Origin: a bacterium
GTDB taxonomy: Bacteria; Gemmatimonadota; Glassbacteria; GWA2-58-10
Direction of reading: 5' to 3'
Assembly (NCBI GenBank): GCA_021372515.1
Contig: JAJFUG010000045.1
Span: forward strand, 1-64,000
Length of the DNA: 64,000 bases
How positions within the stretch are numbered: the first letter of the stretch is position 1; every line of letters begins with the position of its first letter. Shown piece by piece: positions 9,099 to 16,548 of the stretch. A program made the translations under genes and the position numbers. The notes under the pieces are model-generated. The model had not been told where the DNA came from, searched no databases, and saw only the letters and a list, made by a program, of their open reading frames with translations.

Positions 9099-9133
9099 AA
9101 CGTAGGGGAGGGTTTGAAATCCTCCCCTACGTT
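9099..9133. terminator. bidirectional hairpin between RND pump and rnhB
   Basis: A perfect 13-bp stem (9099-9111 with 9121-9133) around a 9-nt loop sits between two convergent genes. Its core is flanked by GTAG and CTAC (9102-9105, 9127-9130), matching the outer ends of the dispersed palindromic element described elsewhere in this window. It may be a repurposed single-hairpin relative. A short T-rich stretch follows on the + strand. Confidence 0.65.
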
Positions 9134-9148
9134 CGTTTGGAGAGGTTT

Positions 9149-10117
9149 TCAGCCCGGCAGGCCGCGTTCCAGCTCGCGGCGGGTCTTGAGGTAGCGCCGC
9201 CGCAGGCTGTCCAGCTCGAAGTCACTTAGGTTGTCCCGCACCTGGCGGATCTGCGCTGCCACAGACTCCAGCTCGTCGCGCGAGCCGGCACGGGTCAGGC
9301 GCTCGTGGAAAGCCAGGCAACGCTGGCTCAACGGCGGCTGGGTCAGGCGTGCCACCTGGTGGAAAGTGCGGCGGTGGATCGGGCAGGAGCCGAGCTGGCG
9401 CAGGGCAGCCTCGTGGTCAGGCGTGCAGTAGCCCTTGTGGCGGGCGAAACCGTAGCCCGGGTACTGGCTGTCGTACTGTTTCATCAGGCGGTCCCGGGTG
9501 ACCTTGGCCACCACCGAGGCCGCGGCGATTGACAGGCATTTGGCGTCCCCGCCGATCACCGCCTCCTGCGGGCAACCCAGGCGCAGCACCATCGGGCCGT
9601 CCACCAGCACGGCGTGCACGGGGAGCCCGCCCAGGGCCTTCACCGCCAGGTACATGGCCTTGAGGCTGGCCTGATGGATGTTCAGGCGGTCGATCTCGTC
9701 GCTCTCGACCTGCCCCACCCCCACCGCAGCCGCGCGAGCATGGATCAGGTCGAAAAGCTCCTCGCGCCGGGCCTCGTCCAATTGCTTGGAGTCGCGCGCG
9801 GGCGGATAGTCGCACCCCGGCGGGAACACCACCGCCGCGGCCACTACCGGCCCGGCCAGCGGCCCGCGTCCGGCCTCATCCACCCCGGCCACGTTCGTGA
9901 GGCCCCGGGCGTGGAACGAGTGTTCCAGCTCCAGCATGCGCGCCTGTTCCGCCTCATGCCGCCGCCGCCGCTCCCGCCGGGCAGTCGCCGCCGCGGCCAG
10001 GGCACGCACCCCGGCGCGGCTGTCGCGGCTCAGGGCCTCGATCAGGCTGTCATCCACCTGCTCCTGCGCGCCCAGCCAGTCGCGGATCGCGGCCAGGCTC
10101 AAATCCGAAAAATCCAT
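9149..10117 (-). CDS. rnhB: ribonuclease HII
   Basis: 322 residues; removes ribonucleotides and RNA primers from RNA-DNA hybrids. The catalytic core is complete: GVDEAGRGPLAGPVVAAAV (first acidic pair), a DSKQL loop, HAVLVDG (third Asp) and the GGDAKCLSIAAASVVAKVTRD segment. It is longer than the usual roughly 200-residue enzyme: about 75 residues precede the core, rich in Ala, Arg and Glu (HEAEQARMLELE just before it), and about 60 charged helical residues follow. Both tails look alpha-helical and are unlike the catalytic fold. It follows rplS in the usual ffh-trmD-rplS-rnhB order, but a terminator and palindromic repeats separate it from rplS. Confidence 0.93.
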   Translation of the reverse strand: MDFSDLSLAAIRDWLGAQEQVDDSLIEALSRDSRAGVRALAAAATARRERRRRHEAEQARMLELEHSFHARGLTNVAGVDEAGRGPLAGPVVAAAVVFPPGCDYPPARDSKQLDEARREELFDLIHARAAAVGVGQVESDEIDRLNIHQASLKAMYLAVKALGGLPVHAVLVDGPMVLRLGCPQEAVIGGDAKCLSIAAASVVAKVTRDRLMKQYDSQYPGYGFARHKGYCTPDHEAALRQLGSCPIHRRTFHQVARLTQPPLSQRCLAFHERLTRAGSRDELESVAAQIRQVRDNLSDFELDSLRRRYLKTRRELERGLPG

Positions 10118-10142
10118 AATCCGCCCATCGATGTTATCCCAC

Positions 10143-10194
10143 GTAGGGGCGGACCCATGTGTCCGCCCGGGCGCACACGCGGGTGCGCCCCTAC
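10143..10194. repeat. 52-bp double-palindrome (REP/BIME-like), copy 1
   Basis: Structure: GTAG, hairpin A (GGGCGGAC, loop CCATGT, GTCCGCCC), hairpin B (GGGCGCAC, loop ACGCGG, GTGCGCCC), CTAC. Each hairpin has a perfect 8-bp stem and a 6-nt loop. The GTAG at each outer 5' end is the hallmark tetranucleotide of REP elements, so this reads as two REPs in inverted orientation. It is the exact reverse complement of the copy at 53403-53454. It lies between rnhB and rplS. Confidence 0.85.
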
Positions 10195-10267
10195 AACAAC
10201 CGGAAGCTCATCGGGTATAGCATCTTTCCACCGGCGCGGCCCCCAGTGGCCGCCCTCACGGCATCGA

Positions 10268-10293
10268 GGGCAGGCACAGGGGCCTGCCCCTAC
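10268..10293 (-). repeat. 26-bp half-element (solo REP-like hairpin)
   Basis: GGGCAGGC, loop ACAGGG, GCCTGCCC, then CTAC: exactly half the size of the 52-bp element, with the same 8-6-8 hairpin plus tetranucleotide plan but different stem bases that remain fully paired. It lies 74 bp from copy 1. Confidence 0.75.
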
Positions 10294-10329
10294 AGTAACA
10301 AGACATTCTACCGGCCCGATACACAATTT

Positions 10330-10372
10330 GAAAACAAAAAGGGCGTCTGGCAAGAGTGCCGCGAACGCCCTT
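10330..10372 (-). terminator. rho-independent terminator of rplS
   Basis: Read on the minus strand: AAGGGCGT/ACGCCCTT stem with an inner GGCA/TGCC pairing, followed by TTTGTTTT. It starts 27 bp after the rplS stop and separates rplS from rnhB. Confidence 0.75.
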
Positions 10373-10398
10373 CTGAATCTCGGATTCGAGAACCGGCT

Positions 10399-10752
10399 CT
10401 ACTGGATGTTGCGCTCCGTGATACGGGCCGCCTTACCGGTCAGCTTGCGCAGGTAGTAGAGCTTGGCCCGGCGCACTTTACCGCGGCGCACCACCTCCAG
10501 GCCCTCCACGATCGGGCTGTGCAGCGGGAAAATACGCTCCACGCCCACACCGCCGGAAATCTTGCGCACGGTGAAAGTCTCGTTGATCCCGCCGCCGCGG
10601 CGGCCGATCACCACGCCCTCGAACACCTGGATGCGCTCCTTGTTGCCCTCGCGGACCCAGGTGCGCACCCGGATCGTGTCTCCGGGACCGAACTCCGGGA
10701 TGGCCTCAGGTTTCTTGAGGAACTCTTTCTCGATCTCGGTGAATTTGTTCAT
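10399..10752 (-). CDS. rplS: 50S ribosomal protein L19
   Basis: 117 residues, full-length bL19. Hallmarks include [53 protein letters not shown] and the C-terminal [21 protein letters not shown]. It sits at the 30S-50S interface of the ribosome. The start ATG at 10752 is preceded by GAGGG. It is downstream of trmD as in many bacteria, but a 180-bp gap with its own promoter lies between them. Confidence 0.97.
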   Translation of the reverse strand: MNKFTEIEKEFLKKPEAIPEFGPGDTIRVRTWVREGNKERIQVFEGVVIGRRGGGINETFTVRKISGGVGVERIFPLHSPIVEGLEVVRRGKVRRAKLYYLRKLTGKAARITERNIQ

Positions 10753-10887
10753 ATGACCCTCGTTGCTCTTTCCGGCGCCCGGCCGGTACAGTGATTGGCT
10801 TTATTTCATGTCCACCGACCAGACCCAGCGGGGCGGTCGAACTGTCTTTCAATATTCACACAATATACATTCGGCGCAAGGGTAAAA

Positions 10888-10916
10888 ACAGTAACGCTCA
10901 ACAGTCTCTATGTCAA
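10888..10916 (-). promoter_or_regulatory. promoter for rplS in the trmD-rplS gap
   Basis: On the minus strand, TTGACA (10911-10916), a 17-bp spacer and TACTGT (10888-10893). The predicted transcript has a leader of about 130 nt before rplS, long enough for autogenous control, but I cannot assign a known L19 leader fold. Confidence 0.55.
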
Positions 10917-10932
10917 TAAAATCGCTGCGCGC

Positions 10933-11628
10933 TCAATCCTCGGCCAGCAGGTCAGGCCGTCGCTCGCGGGTCAGGCGCAGGGCCTCGGCCTGACGCCAGG
11001 CCTCGATCCGGGCATGGTCGCCGCTGGTCAGCACTTCCGGCACTTTCAGGCCGCGGTAATCGGCGGGACGGGTGTACTGGGGCGCGCCCAGCAGGTTTTC
11101 GAAGAACGAGTCCTCAGTGGCCGAGCCGAAATCGCCCAGCGCGCCCGGGATCAGCCGCACCACCGCGTCCAGGATCAACGCCGCGGCCGGTTCGCCGCCG
11201 GTCAGGACATAGTCGCCCACCCGCACCTCCTGGTCCACCAGGTGCACGGCCACGCGCTCGTCCACATCCTTATAGTGCCCGCAGACCAGGACCAGACGGT
11301 CGAGCAGCGAGAAGCGCTCGGCCAGGCGCTGATCGAACCTTTCGCCGCGCGCCGAGAGCAGCACCACCCGGGTCTTTTCCCGGTCCTGCGGCTCCTCGCC
11401 GCGGCAGTATTCCACCGCGTCGAACACCGGGTCGGGCCGGATCACCATGCCCGAGCCGCCACCGTATGGGTAATCATCCACGGTGCCGTGACGGTCCACG
11501 GCGAAATCGCGCAACTGCACCGTGCGGTAAGCCACCAGGCCCTCCCGCGCGGCACGGGCCGGAATGCTCAGTCCCAGCACACCCTGGAAATAATCCGGGA
11601 ACAGGGTCACAATGTCGATCCGGAGCAT
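10933..11628 (-). CDS. trmD: tRNA (guanine-37-N1)-methyltransferase
   Basis: 231 residues; methylates G37 of tRNAs with G at position 36 using S-adenosylmethionine, which prevents +1 frameshifting. Diagnostic segments: MLRIDIVTLFPDYFQGVLGLSI, YGGGSGMVIRPDPVFDAV, VCGHYKDVDERV and the SAM trefoil-knot region VGDYVLTGGEPAA. It lies 28 bp downstream of rimM in the classic rpsP-rimM-trmD arrangement. Confidence 0.97.
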   Translation of the reverse strand: MLRIDIVTLFPDYFQGVLGLSIPARAAREGLVAYRTVQLRDFAVDRHGTVDDYPYGGGSGMVIRPDPVFDAVEYCRGEEPQDREKTRVVLLSARGERFDQRLAERFSLLDRLVLVCGHYKDVDERVAVHLVDQEVRVGDYVLTGGEPAAALILDAVVRLIPGALGDFGSATEDSFFENLLGAPQYTRPADYRGLKVPEVLTSGDHARIEAWRQAEALRLTRERRPDLLAED

Positions 11629-11656
11629 ACGCCTTCTCTCCCAGGACAGGGCTGTC

Positions 11657-12181
11657 TCAGAGTTCCTCGAGCCCCTCCGGCAACCGCACGGTCAGGCGAT
11701 TTGCCTCCAGGTCCACCGCAAGCACGAACTCGGCCACCATCGGGACCATGAAACTGCGCCCATCCGGACGCTTGATCTCCAGCAGGTCCTGGCCGGGCAT
11801 CTCCATCACACTCTCCACCCGCCCGGCCGGGCTGCCGTCCTGCCGCACCACCTCCAGCCCGATCAGCTCGTGGTGGTACCAGGCGTCGTCCTCGGTCTCA
11901 GCCGCCTCGGTCGAGTCGATGAACAGCCCCCAGCCACGCATGGCCTCGGCCCGGTCGAGGTCGGTCACCCCCTCGAAACAGACCAGGAAACCCTGGCGGT
12001 AGGGGCGCACGCTCTCGATACTGAGCGGCTTTAGCGCGTTCTCGCGCGGCCCGGCCAGGAGCACAGCCCCGGGGACAAACCGCAGGTCGGGGCGCTCGGT
12101 CAGGCAGATTATGCCCAGCTCACCGCGCACGCCGTGCGGCTTGACTATCTGTCCGACCTGCAGGAAGAGACGACTGTCCAT
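11657..12181 (-). CDS. rimM: 16S rRNA processing protein RimM
   Basis: About 174 residues. An N-terminal beta-barrel (QVGQIVKPHGVRGELGI) is followed by a PRC-barrel (DAWYHHELIGLEVVRQDGSPAGRVESVM). RimM binds S19/S13 and assists 30S head assembly. I chose the ATG at 12181; a TTG six codons upstream at 12199 is also possible. It is tightly packed behind rpsP. Confidence 0.94.
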   Translation of the reverse strand: MDSRLFLQVGQIVKPHGVRGELGIICLTERPDLRFVPGAVLLAGPRENALKPLSIESVRPYRQGFLVCFEGVTDLDRAEAMRGWGLFIDSTEAAETEDDAWYHHELIGLEVVRQDGSPAGRVESVMEMPGQDLLEIKRPDGRSFMVPMVAEFVLAVDLEANRLTVRLPEGLEEL

Positions 12182-12205
12182 GGCCCGTTTACCGTCCAAC
12201 CGCTC

Positions 12206-12661
12206 TTATTCCTGGGGCGCGGCCGGCGCCTCGGGAGCCGGGGCCTCAGCCGCGGGGGTCTCAGCCGCGGGAGCCTCGGCTACAGCCGGGGCCGCAGCCG
12301 GGGCGGCTTCTTCCTTCTTGGCCTTGCTCTTGGCAGCGGGCTTTTCGGGCTTGGGCGCGGCGGGCGCAGGAGCGGCGCCTTTTTCGACCTTCTGCCCGGT
12401 CTTCATCTCGTGCCAGCGCGCCAGGATTCCGGCATCACGAAGGATACTGCCCACGGTGTCGGACAGCGTGGCGCCGTTTTTGAGCCAGCCGAAAATCTTT
12501 TCCTCTTCCAGCTTGACCTTGGGCGGCTGGGTCATCGGATTGTAGTAGCCCACGAACTCGACGAATCTGCCGTCCCGCTTGACGCGGGAATCGACAACCG
12601 CCAGACGGTAGGAGGGGCTTTTTTTCTTCCCCATCCGGCGCAGCCTGATACGAACCGACAT
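12206..12661 (-). CDS. rpsP: 30S ribosomal protein S16 with a long Ala/Pro/Glu tail
   Basis: 151 residues against the usual 80-95. The first 80 or so are canonical bS16 ([48 protein letters not shown]). From about residue 95 a low-complexity tail of Ala, Pro, Lys and Glu begins, rich in repeated AAPA, APAAE and EAPA. Tails like this are seen on S16 in several phyla, but their job is unknown. No KH-domain gene lies between rpsP and rimM, unlike in many other bacteria. Confidence 0.95.
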   Translation of the reverse strand: MSVRIRLRRMGKKKSPSYRLAVVDSRVKRDGRFVEFVGYYNPMTQPPKVKLEEEKIFGWLKNGATLSDTVGSILRDAGILARWHEMKTGQKVEKGAAPAPAAPKPEKPAAKSKAKKEEAAPAAAPAVAEAPAAETPAAEAPAPEAPAAPQE

Positions 12662-12704
12662 GGATATTCCTCCGAGGGTTTATGTTAGGTGCCTTGGTCT
12701 GAAT

Positions 12705-14060
12705 TCAGCGTAATAGATTGGAAATCCGGCGGCCCGACATCCCGCCGCCACGGCCGCGGGAGAACAGGCCCATCTGCTTCATCATCTTGCGCATCTGGTC
12801 GAACTGCTTGAGGAGCTGGTTCACGTCCTGGATCGTCACCCCGCTGCCCTCGGCCACACGGCGCTTGCGGCTTGTGTTGAGCAGGTCGGGCTCGCGGCGC
12901 TCCTGGGGCGTCATCGAGTTGATTATCCCCTCCATGCGGCGGAAACGGTCGTTGTCCACCTCGGTGTTGCGCAGCATCTTGCTGCTCACTCCGGGGATCA
13001 GCTTGAGGATACTCTCGAACGAGCCCATGTTCTTCATCTGCTTGAGGGTGACCAGGAAATCCTCCAGGTCCATGTCGCCGCGCCGGAGGACTTTCTTCTC
13101 CAGCTTCTCGGCGACCTCCATGTCCATCTTCTCCTCGGCCTTCTCGACCAGGGAGACTATGTCACCCATCTGCAGCAGGCGCGAGACCATGCGGTCGGGG
13201 TGGAACACCTCCAGGGCGTCCATCTTCTCGCCCACGCCGATCAGCTTGATCGGCACCTTGGTCACGCCGTAGATCGAGAGGGCCGCGCCGCCGCGGGCGT
13301 CACCATCCAGCTTGGTGACTATAAGGCCGGTCAGGCCCAGGTCGCCGTTGAAAGTCTCGGCCACCGAGACCGCGTCCTGCCCGGTCATGCCGTCCACCAC
13401 CAGCAGGATTTCATCCGGCCGCACGTGTTTCTTGATCTCGACCAGCTCGTCCATCATCTCGCGGTCGATATGCAGCCGACCGGCGGTGTCGATCAGCACT
13501 GTGTCGGCCTTGAGCTTGGAGGCCTCGGCCAGCCCGTCCTTGATGATCGAGGTCACCTTGCGGCCGGCCGGGTCATCCACCCCGTGCACCGGGACATCGA
13601 TGTCGCGGCCGAGGGTTCGCAGTTGGTCCACCGCGGCGGGACGGTAGATGTCGGCGGCGATGAGCATGGGACGGCGGCCCTGGCCCTTGAGCTGCAGGGC
13701 CAGCTTTCCGGCGGTGGTGGTCTTGCCCGAGCCCTGAAGGCCGCAGAGCATGTAGACCGTGGTCACGCCCGAGCCGCGCTGAAGGGGCTTGGTCGAGCCG
13801 CCCAGCATCTCCACCAGCTCGTCGTGCACGATCTTGACCATCATCTGGCCGGGGGAGACGCTCTTGATGACCTCACGCCCCAGGGCTTTCTGCTCGACCC
13901 GCTTCAGGAAATCCTGGACCAGGCGGTAGTTGACATCCGCCTCCAGCATGACCTTGCGAATCTCGCCCAGGCTCTCGCGGATCGTCTCCTCGTTCAGGAC
14001 AACCCGGCCGCCGAGGCGCCGGATTACCCCTTCCAACCGTTCGCCAAGCTCTTCGAACAT
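12705..14060 (-). CDS. ffh: signal recognition particle protein
   Basis: 451 residues; GTPase that with 4.5S RNA targets nascent inner-membrane proteins to FtsY. The N-domain begins MFEELGERLEGVIRRL. The G-domain has GLQGSGKTTTAGKLA (P-loop), DTAGRLHID (G3) and TKLDGDARGG (G4 region). The Met-rich M-domain ends FDQMRKMMKQMGLFSRGR. It heads the ffh-rpsP-rimM-trmD operon on the minus strand and is preceded by its own promoter. Confidence 0.97.
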   Translation of the reverse strand: MFEELGERLEGVIRRLGGRVVLNEETIRESLGEIRKVMLEADVNYRLVQDFLKRVEQKALGREVIKSVSPGQMMVKIVHDELVEMLGGSTKPLQRGSGVTTVYMLCGLQGSGKTTTAGKLALQLKGQGRRPMLIAADIYRPAAVDQLRTLGRDIDVPVHGVDDPAGRKVTSIIKDGLAEASKLKADTVLIDTAGRLHIDREMMDELVEIKKHVRPDEILLVVDGMTGQDAVSVAETFNGDLGLTGLIVTKLDGDARGGAALSIYGVTKVPIKLIGVGEKMDALEVFHPDRMVSRLLQMGDIVSLVEKAEEKMDMEVAEKLEKKVLRRGDMDLEDFLVTLKQMKNMGSFESILKLIPGVSSKMLRNTEVDNDRFRRMEGIINSMTPQERREPDLLNTSRKRRVAEGSGVTIQDVNQLLKQFDQMRKMMKQMGLFSRGRGGGMSGRRISNLLR

Positions 14061-14191
14061 CGATCCGAACCCTTTCCGTTTTCCGGCGTCCTCGTGGGAA
14101 TCTCACAGTCCCGTAAACGCACAAAACCGCATTCGGCGCGAAATCCAACCGCTTTCGCGCCGCGCGGAGAGATTGTCTTGATAAAAGTTAG

Positions 14192-14220
14192 AATTTAATC
14201 TACAATTCACTATAAATCAA
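14192..14220 (-). promoter_or_regulatory. promoter of the ffh-rpsP-rimM-trmD operon
   Basis: Minus strand TTGATT (14215-14220), 17-bp spacer, TAAATT (14192-14197), in a conspicuously AT-rich pocket between the PASTA gene and ffh. The transcript leader is about 125 nt. Confidence 0.6.
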
Positions 14221-14263
14221 TATTTTCGTGCAGCTCTGCAATGACTGTCCCCACCCCGGGCTC

Positions 14264-14995
14264 TCAGGGGGCCGTGCCCGAGACCACCACGTCCACCGCC
14301 GCGCCGGAGTTGACAATCGCCCGCTCCAGCGGGGCCTGATCCAGCACCCGTCCGGCCGGAATGAAACTGTTCTGCTGGTACGAGACCCGTCCCAGGCGCA
14401 GCCCGGCCGCGTTGAGGGTGCTTTCGGCCTCCTGCAGCGGCTTGTCGATCAAGGACGGCACGCGCAACTGCTCCACCCCGTCGCTCACTGTGAGCTCAAC
14501 CGCTCCGCCCCAGGGCAGCGGACTGCCCTCGGCCGGCTGGACCTCGATCACCCGGTCGCGGGCCACGCGGGAGTCGGGCCTGCGGTGCACCGCGGCCACC
14601 TTGAGCATCCCCCGCTCGATAAGTATCTGGGCCTGGCGCAGGGTCAGGCCGCCCACCGGCGGCACGGTGACAGTCTCGGGTCCCAGGCTTGACAGCACGT
14701 ACACCTGCCGGCCCCGCTTGACCATTGCCCCGGCCTCCGGGTCCTGTTTCATGATATGCGAGGCCGGCACGCTGGCGTGGTAGGTCTCGCCCTGTACGAT
14801 CAGCTCCAGGCCCTGCCCGCGGCAGAGCGAGCGGCCCTCATCCAGGGACATCCCCTCAAGCTTCGGCACCTCCACCTCCTCCTTGCCCCCCGTGATCTGG
14901 GGCAGGATCACCTGGTCGAGTATGAACAGGCCGAGGAAGAATGAGAAAACCGCAGTCAGGGTGTAGACCAGAAACGAGCGCAATCTGCCTTTCAC
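14264..14995 (-). CDS. single-pass membrane protein with three PASTA domains
   Basis: 243 residues. A short cytoplasmic start (KGRLRSF) precedes a TM helix (LVYTLTAVFSFFLGLFIL), then three extracytoplasmic PASTA repeats: VEVPKLEGMSLDEGRSLCRG, VTVPPVGGLTLRQAQILIER and LRVPSLIDKPLQEAESTLNA. PASTA domains bind muropeptides or beta-lactam-like stems and usually sit on Ser/Thr kinases or PBPs; here there is no kinase or transpeptidase domain. The start is the GTG at 14995, which has TGGAG upstream; a longer frame exists but its N-terminus overlaps rsmB. The gene starts 37 bp after the rsmB stop, so the pair is probably co-transcribed. Confidence 0.85.
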   Translation of the reverse strand: MKGRLRSFLVYTLTAVFSFFLGLFILDQVILPQITGGKEEVEVPKLEGMSLDEGRSLCRGQGLELIVQGETYHASVPASHIMKQDPEAGAMVKRGRQVYVLSSLGPETVTVPPVGGLTLRQAQILIERGMLKVAAVHRRPDSRVARDRVIEVQPAEGSPLPWGGAVELTVSDGVEQLRVPSLIDKPLQEAESTLNAAGLRLGRVSYQQNSFIPAGRVLDQAPLERAIVNSGAAVDVVVSGTAP

Positions 14996-15032
14996 GATGA
15001 GCACTCCAGAGAAAAATAATAAAGACCGCCGC

Positions 15033-16427
15033 TCATTGTTGCCTGAGCAGCCGCGCCCCGAAAACCCCGTCGATCCCGTGACTCTGGGGCCGGGTCTCCA
15101 GAAAACCCTCGGCCGAGACCACCGCAGCGGGCAGGAACCCATGCGCATCCTGAAGGCTGAAATCACCCCGCGCGCGCAGAAACGCGTTCACCACAGCCCG
15201 GTTCTCTTCCGGCTCCAGCGAGCAGGTGGCGTAGAGCAGCACGCCGCCCGGACGCACGACCTCGGCGGCCGCGGCCAGGATCGCCCCCTGAAGAGCGGGC
15301 AGGCTCACCAGATCGTCCGGTGCCAGGCGCCAGCGCAGGTCGGGCTTTCGCCGGATCACCCCGGTGCCGCTGCACGGGACATCGCACAGCACCGTATCGG
15401 CCGGCCGGAACGGCGGATGCAGCGCCTCGGCCTCCACAGCGAAAACATTTCCGGCTTTCAGACGTTCTATGTTCCGCCGCAGCACACCCAGGCGCACCGG
15501 GGCTGGCTCGGCCGCGGCTATGGTCGCGCCGGGGCCTGCCAGCTCTGCCAGGTGCGTGGATTTGCCGCCCGGTGCTGCGCAGAGGTCGAGCACGGTCGCC
15601 CCGGCTGCGGGCGCGGCCAGACGGCTCACCAGCATGGCGGCCTCATCCTGCACGTAGAACAGGCCCTCCGCGTAGCCTGGCAGCCGGACCGGGTTGGCCC
15701 CGGACTCCAGGCTCAGGGCCTCCGGGGCGTAAGCTCCGGGACTGAACTGAATTCCCTCGCCGCGTAACAGATCCTCCAGCGCGGACTGTCTCCCGGCGCC
15801 CTCCGCAGTGGCGTGCGCGCGCAGGGTCAGGGGCGCGGGACGGTTCAGCGCCTCCAGCAGGCGCACTGTCTCATCCGGGCCGTAACGGTCCAGCCAGCGT
15901 CCGACCAGCCATTCCGGGAACGAGTGCCGCACGGACAGCGCCCGCACCGGCTCGCTTTCCAGGCTGGGCAGCGGCACGCTGTCCGCCTCGCGGATGAAAC
16001 GCCGCAGCACGGCGTTGACCAGCTTGTGGTGACGGCCGCCCTCGATCCGCTTGGCCAGCTCCACCGACTCGCTGACCACGGCCCAGTCCGGGACCCGGTC
16101 GAGCCAGCGCAACTGGAAAACGGCCGTGCGCAGAAGGTTCAGGACGCCGGTGGGGAGGACGGACAGATCCTGATGCAGAAAATGCCCCAGGTAAAAGTCG
16201 ATGGCGCCCCGCATGCGGAGCGTTCCGGCCGCTATCCCGGCGGCCAGGGCGCGGTCGCGCTCATCCAGGGGCCGCAGGGCGGACTCCCGCGCGGCCTCAT
16301 CCCATTTCTGGCGCGACAGGAGCCTCAGCGCAGCCTCGCGCGGGCCCCAGGCCGGGCGGCTGTCCGGACGGACCACGGCGTCAGGCGGTGTCTCCCTCCG
16401 TGGCAGTGGCTGTTCTCTGGAGGGCAT
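15033..16427 (-). CDS. rsmB: 16S rRNA (cytosine-967-C5)-methyltransferase
   Basis: 464 residues. The N-terminal NusB-like RNA-binding domain (PREAALRLLSRQKWDEAARES) is followed by a SAM-dependent m5C methyltransferase domain. Motif I is LDLCAAPGGKSTHLAEL, motif IV CDVPCSGTGVIRRKPDLRW and motif VI YATCSLEPEENRAVV; the PCSGTG and ATCS cysteines are the catalytic pair. RsmB modifies C967 of 16S rRNA. The start ATG at 16427 diverges from the HD-GYP gene. Confidence 0.93.
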   Translation of the reverse strand: MPSREQPLPRRETPPDAVVRPDSRPAWGPREAALRLLSRQKWDEAARESALRPLDERDRALAAGIAAGTLRMRGAIDFYLGHFLHQDLSVLPTGVLNLLRTAVFQLRWLDRVPDWAVVSESVELAKRIEGGRHHKLVNAVLRRFIREADSVPLPSLESEPVRALSVRHSFPEWLVGRWLDRYGPDETVRLLEALNRPAPLTLRAHATAEGAGRQSALEDLLRGEGIQFSPGAYAPEALSLESGANPVRLPGYAEGLFYVQDEAAMLVSRLAAPAAGATVLDLCAAPGGKSTHLAELAGPGATIAAAEPAPVRLGVLRRNIERLKAGNVFAVEAEALHPPFRPADTVLCDVPCSGTGVIRRKPDLRWRLAPDDLVSLPALQGAILAAAAEVVRPGGVLLYATCSLEPEENRAVVNAFLRARGDFSLQDAHGFLPAAVVSAEGFLETRPQSHGIDGVFGARLLRQQ

Positions 16428-16461
16428 CGACTCTCAGATCCGGCTGAATTAAAACTTCATA

Positions 16462-16490
16462 TTGAAATCCAAAGAAGTGTTTCTTAAATT
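16462..16490 (+). promoter_or_regulatory. promoter of the GAF/HD-GYP gene
   Basis: TTGAAA (16462-16467), 17-bp spacer, TAAATT (16485-16490). Its place just upstream supports choosing the ATG at 16549 rather than the TTG at 16462 as the start. Confidence 0.6.
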
Positions 16491-16548
16491 AGAATATACG
16501 CCCGGCAAGGTCAAGAGTGACGGTCTGTCAGCGGCTTGGAGAAGAGCG

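Noticed and set aside
10099-10353. Small open frames running through the 52-bp palindromes
   Set aside because: Translations such as GAHPRVRPGGHMGPPL come from the palindrome itself and recur with each copy; they are artefacts of the repeat.
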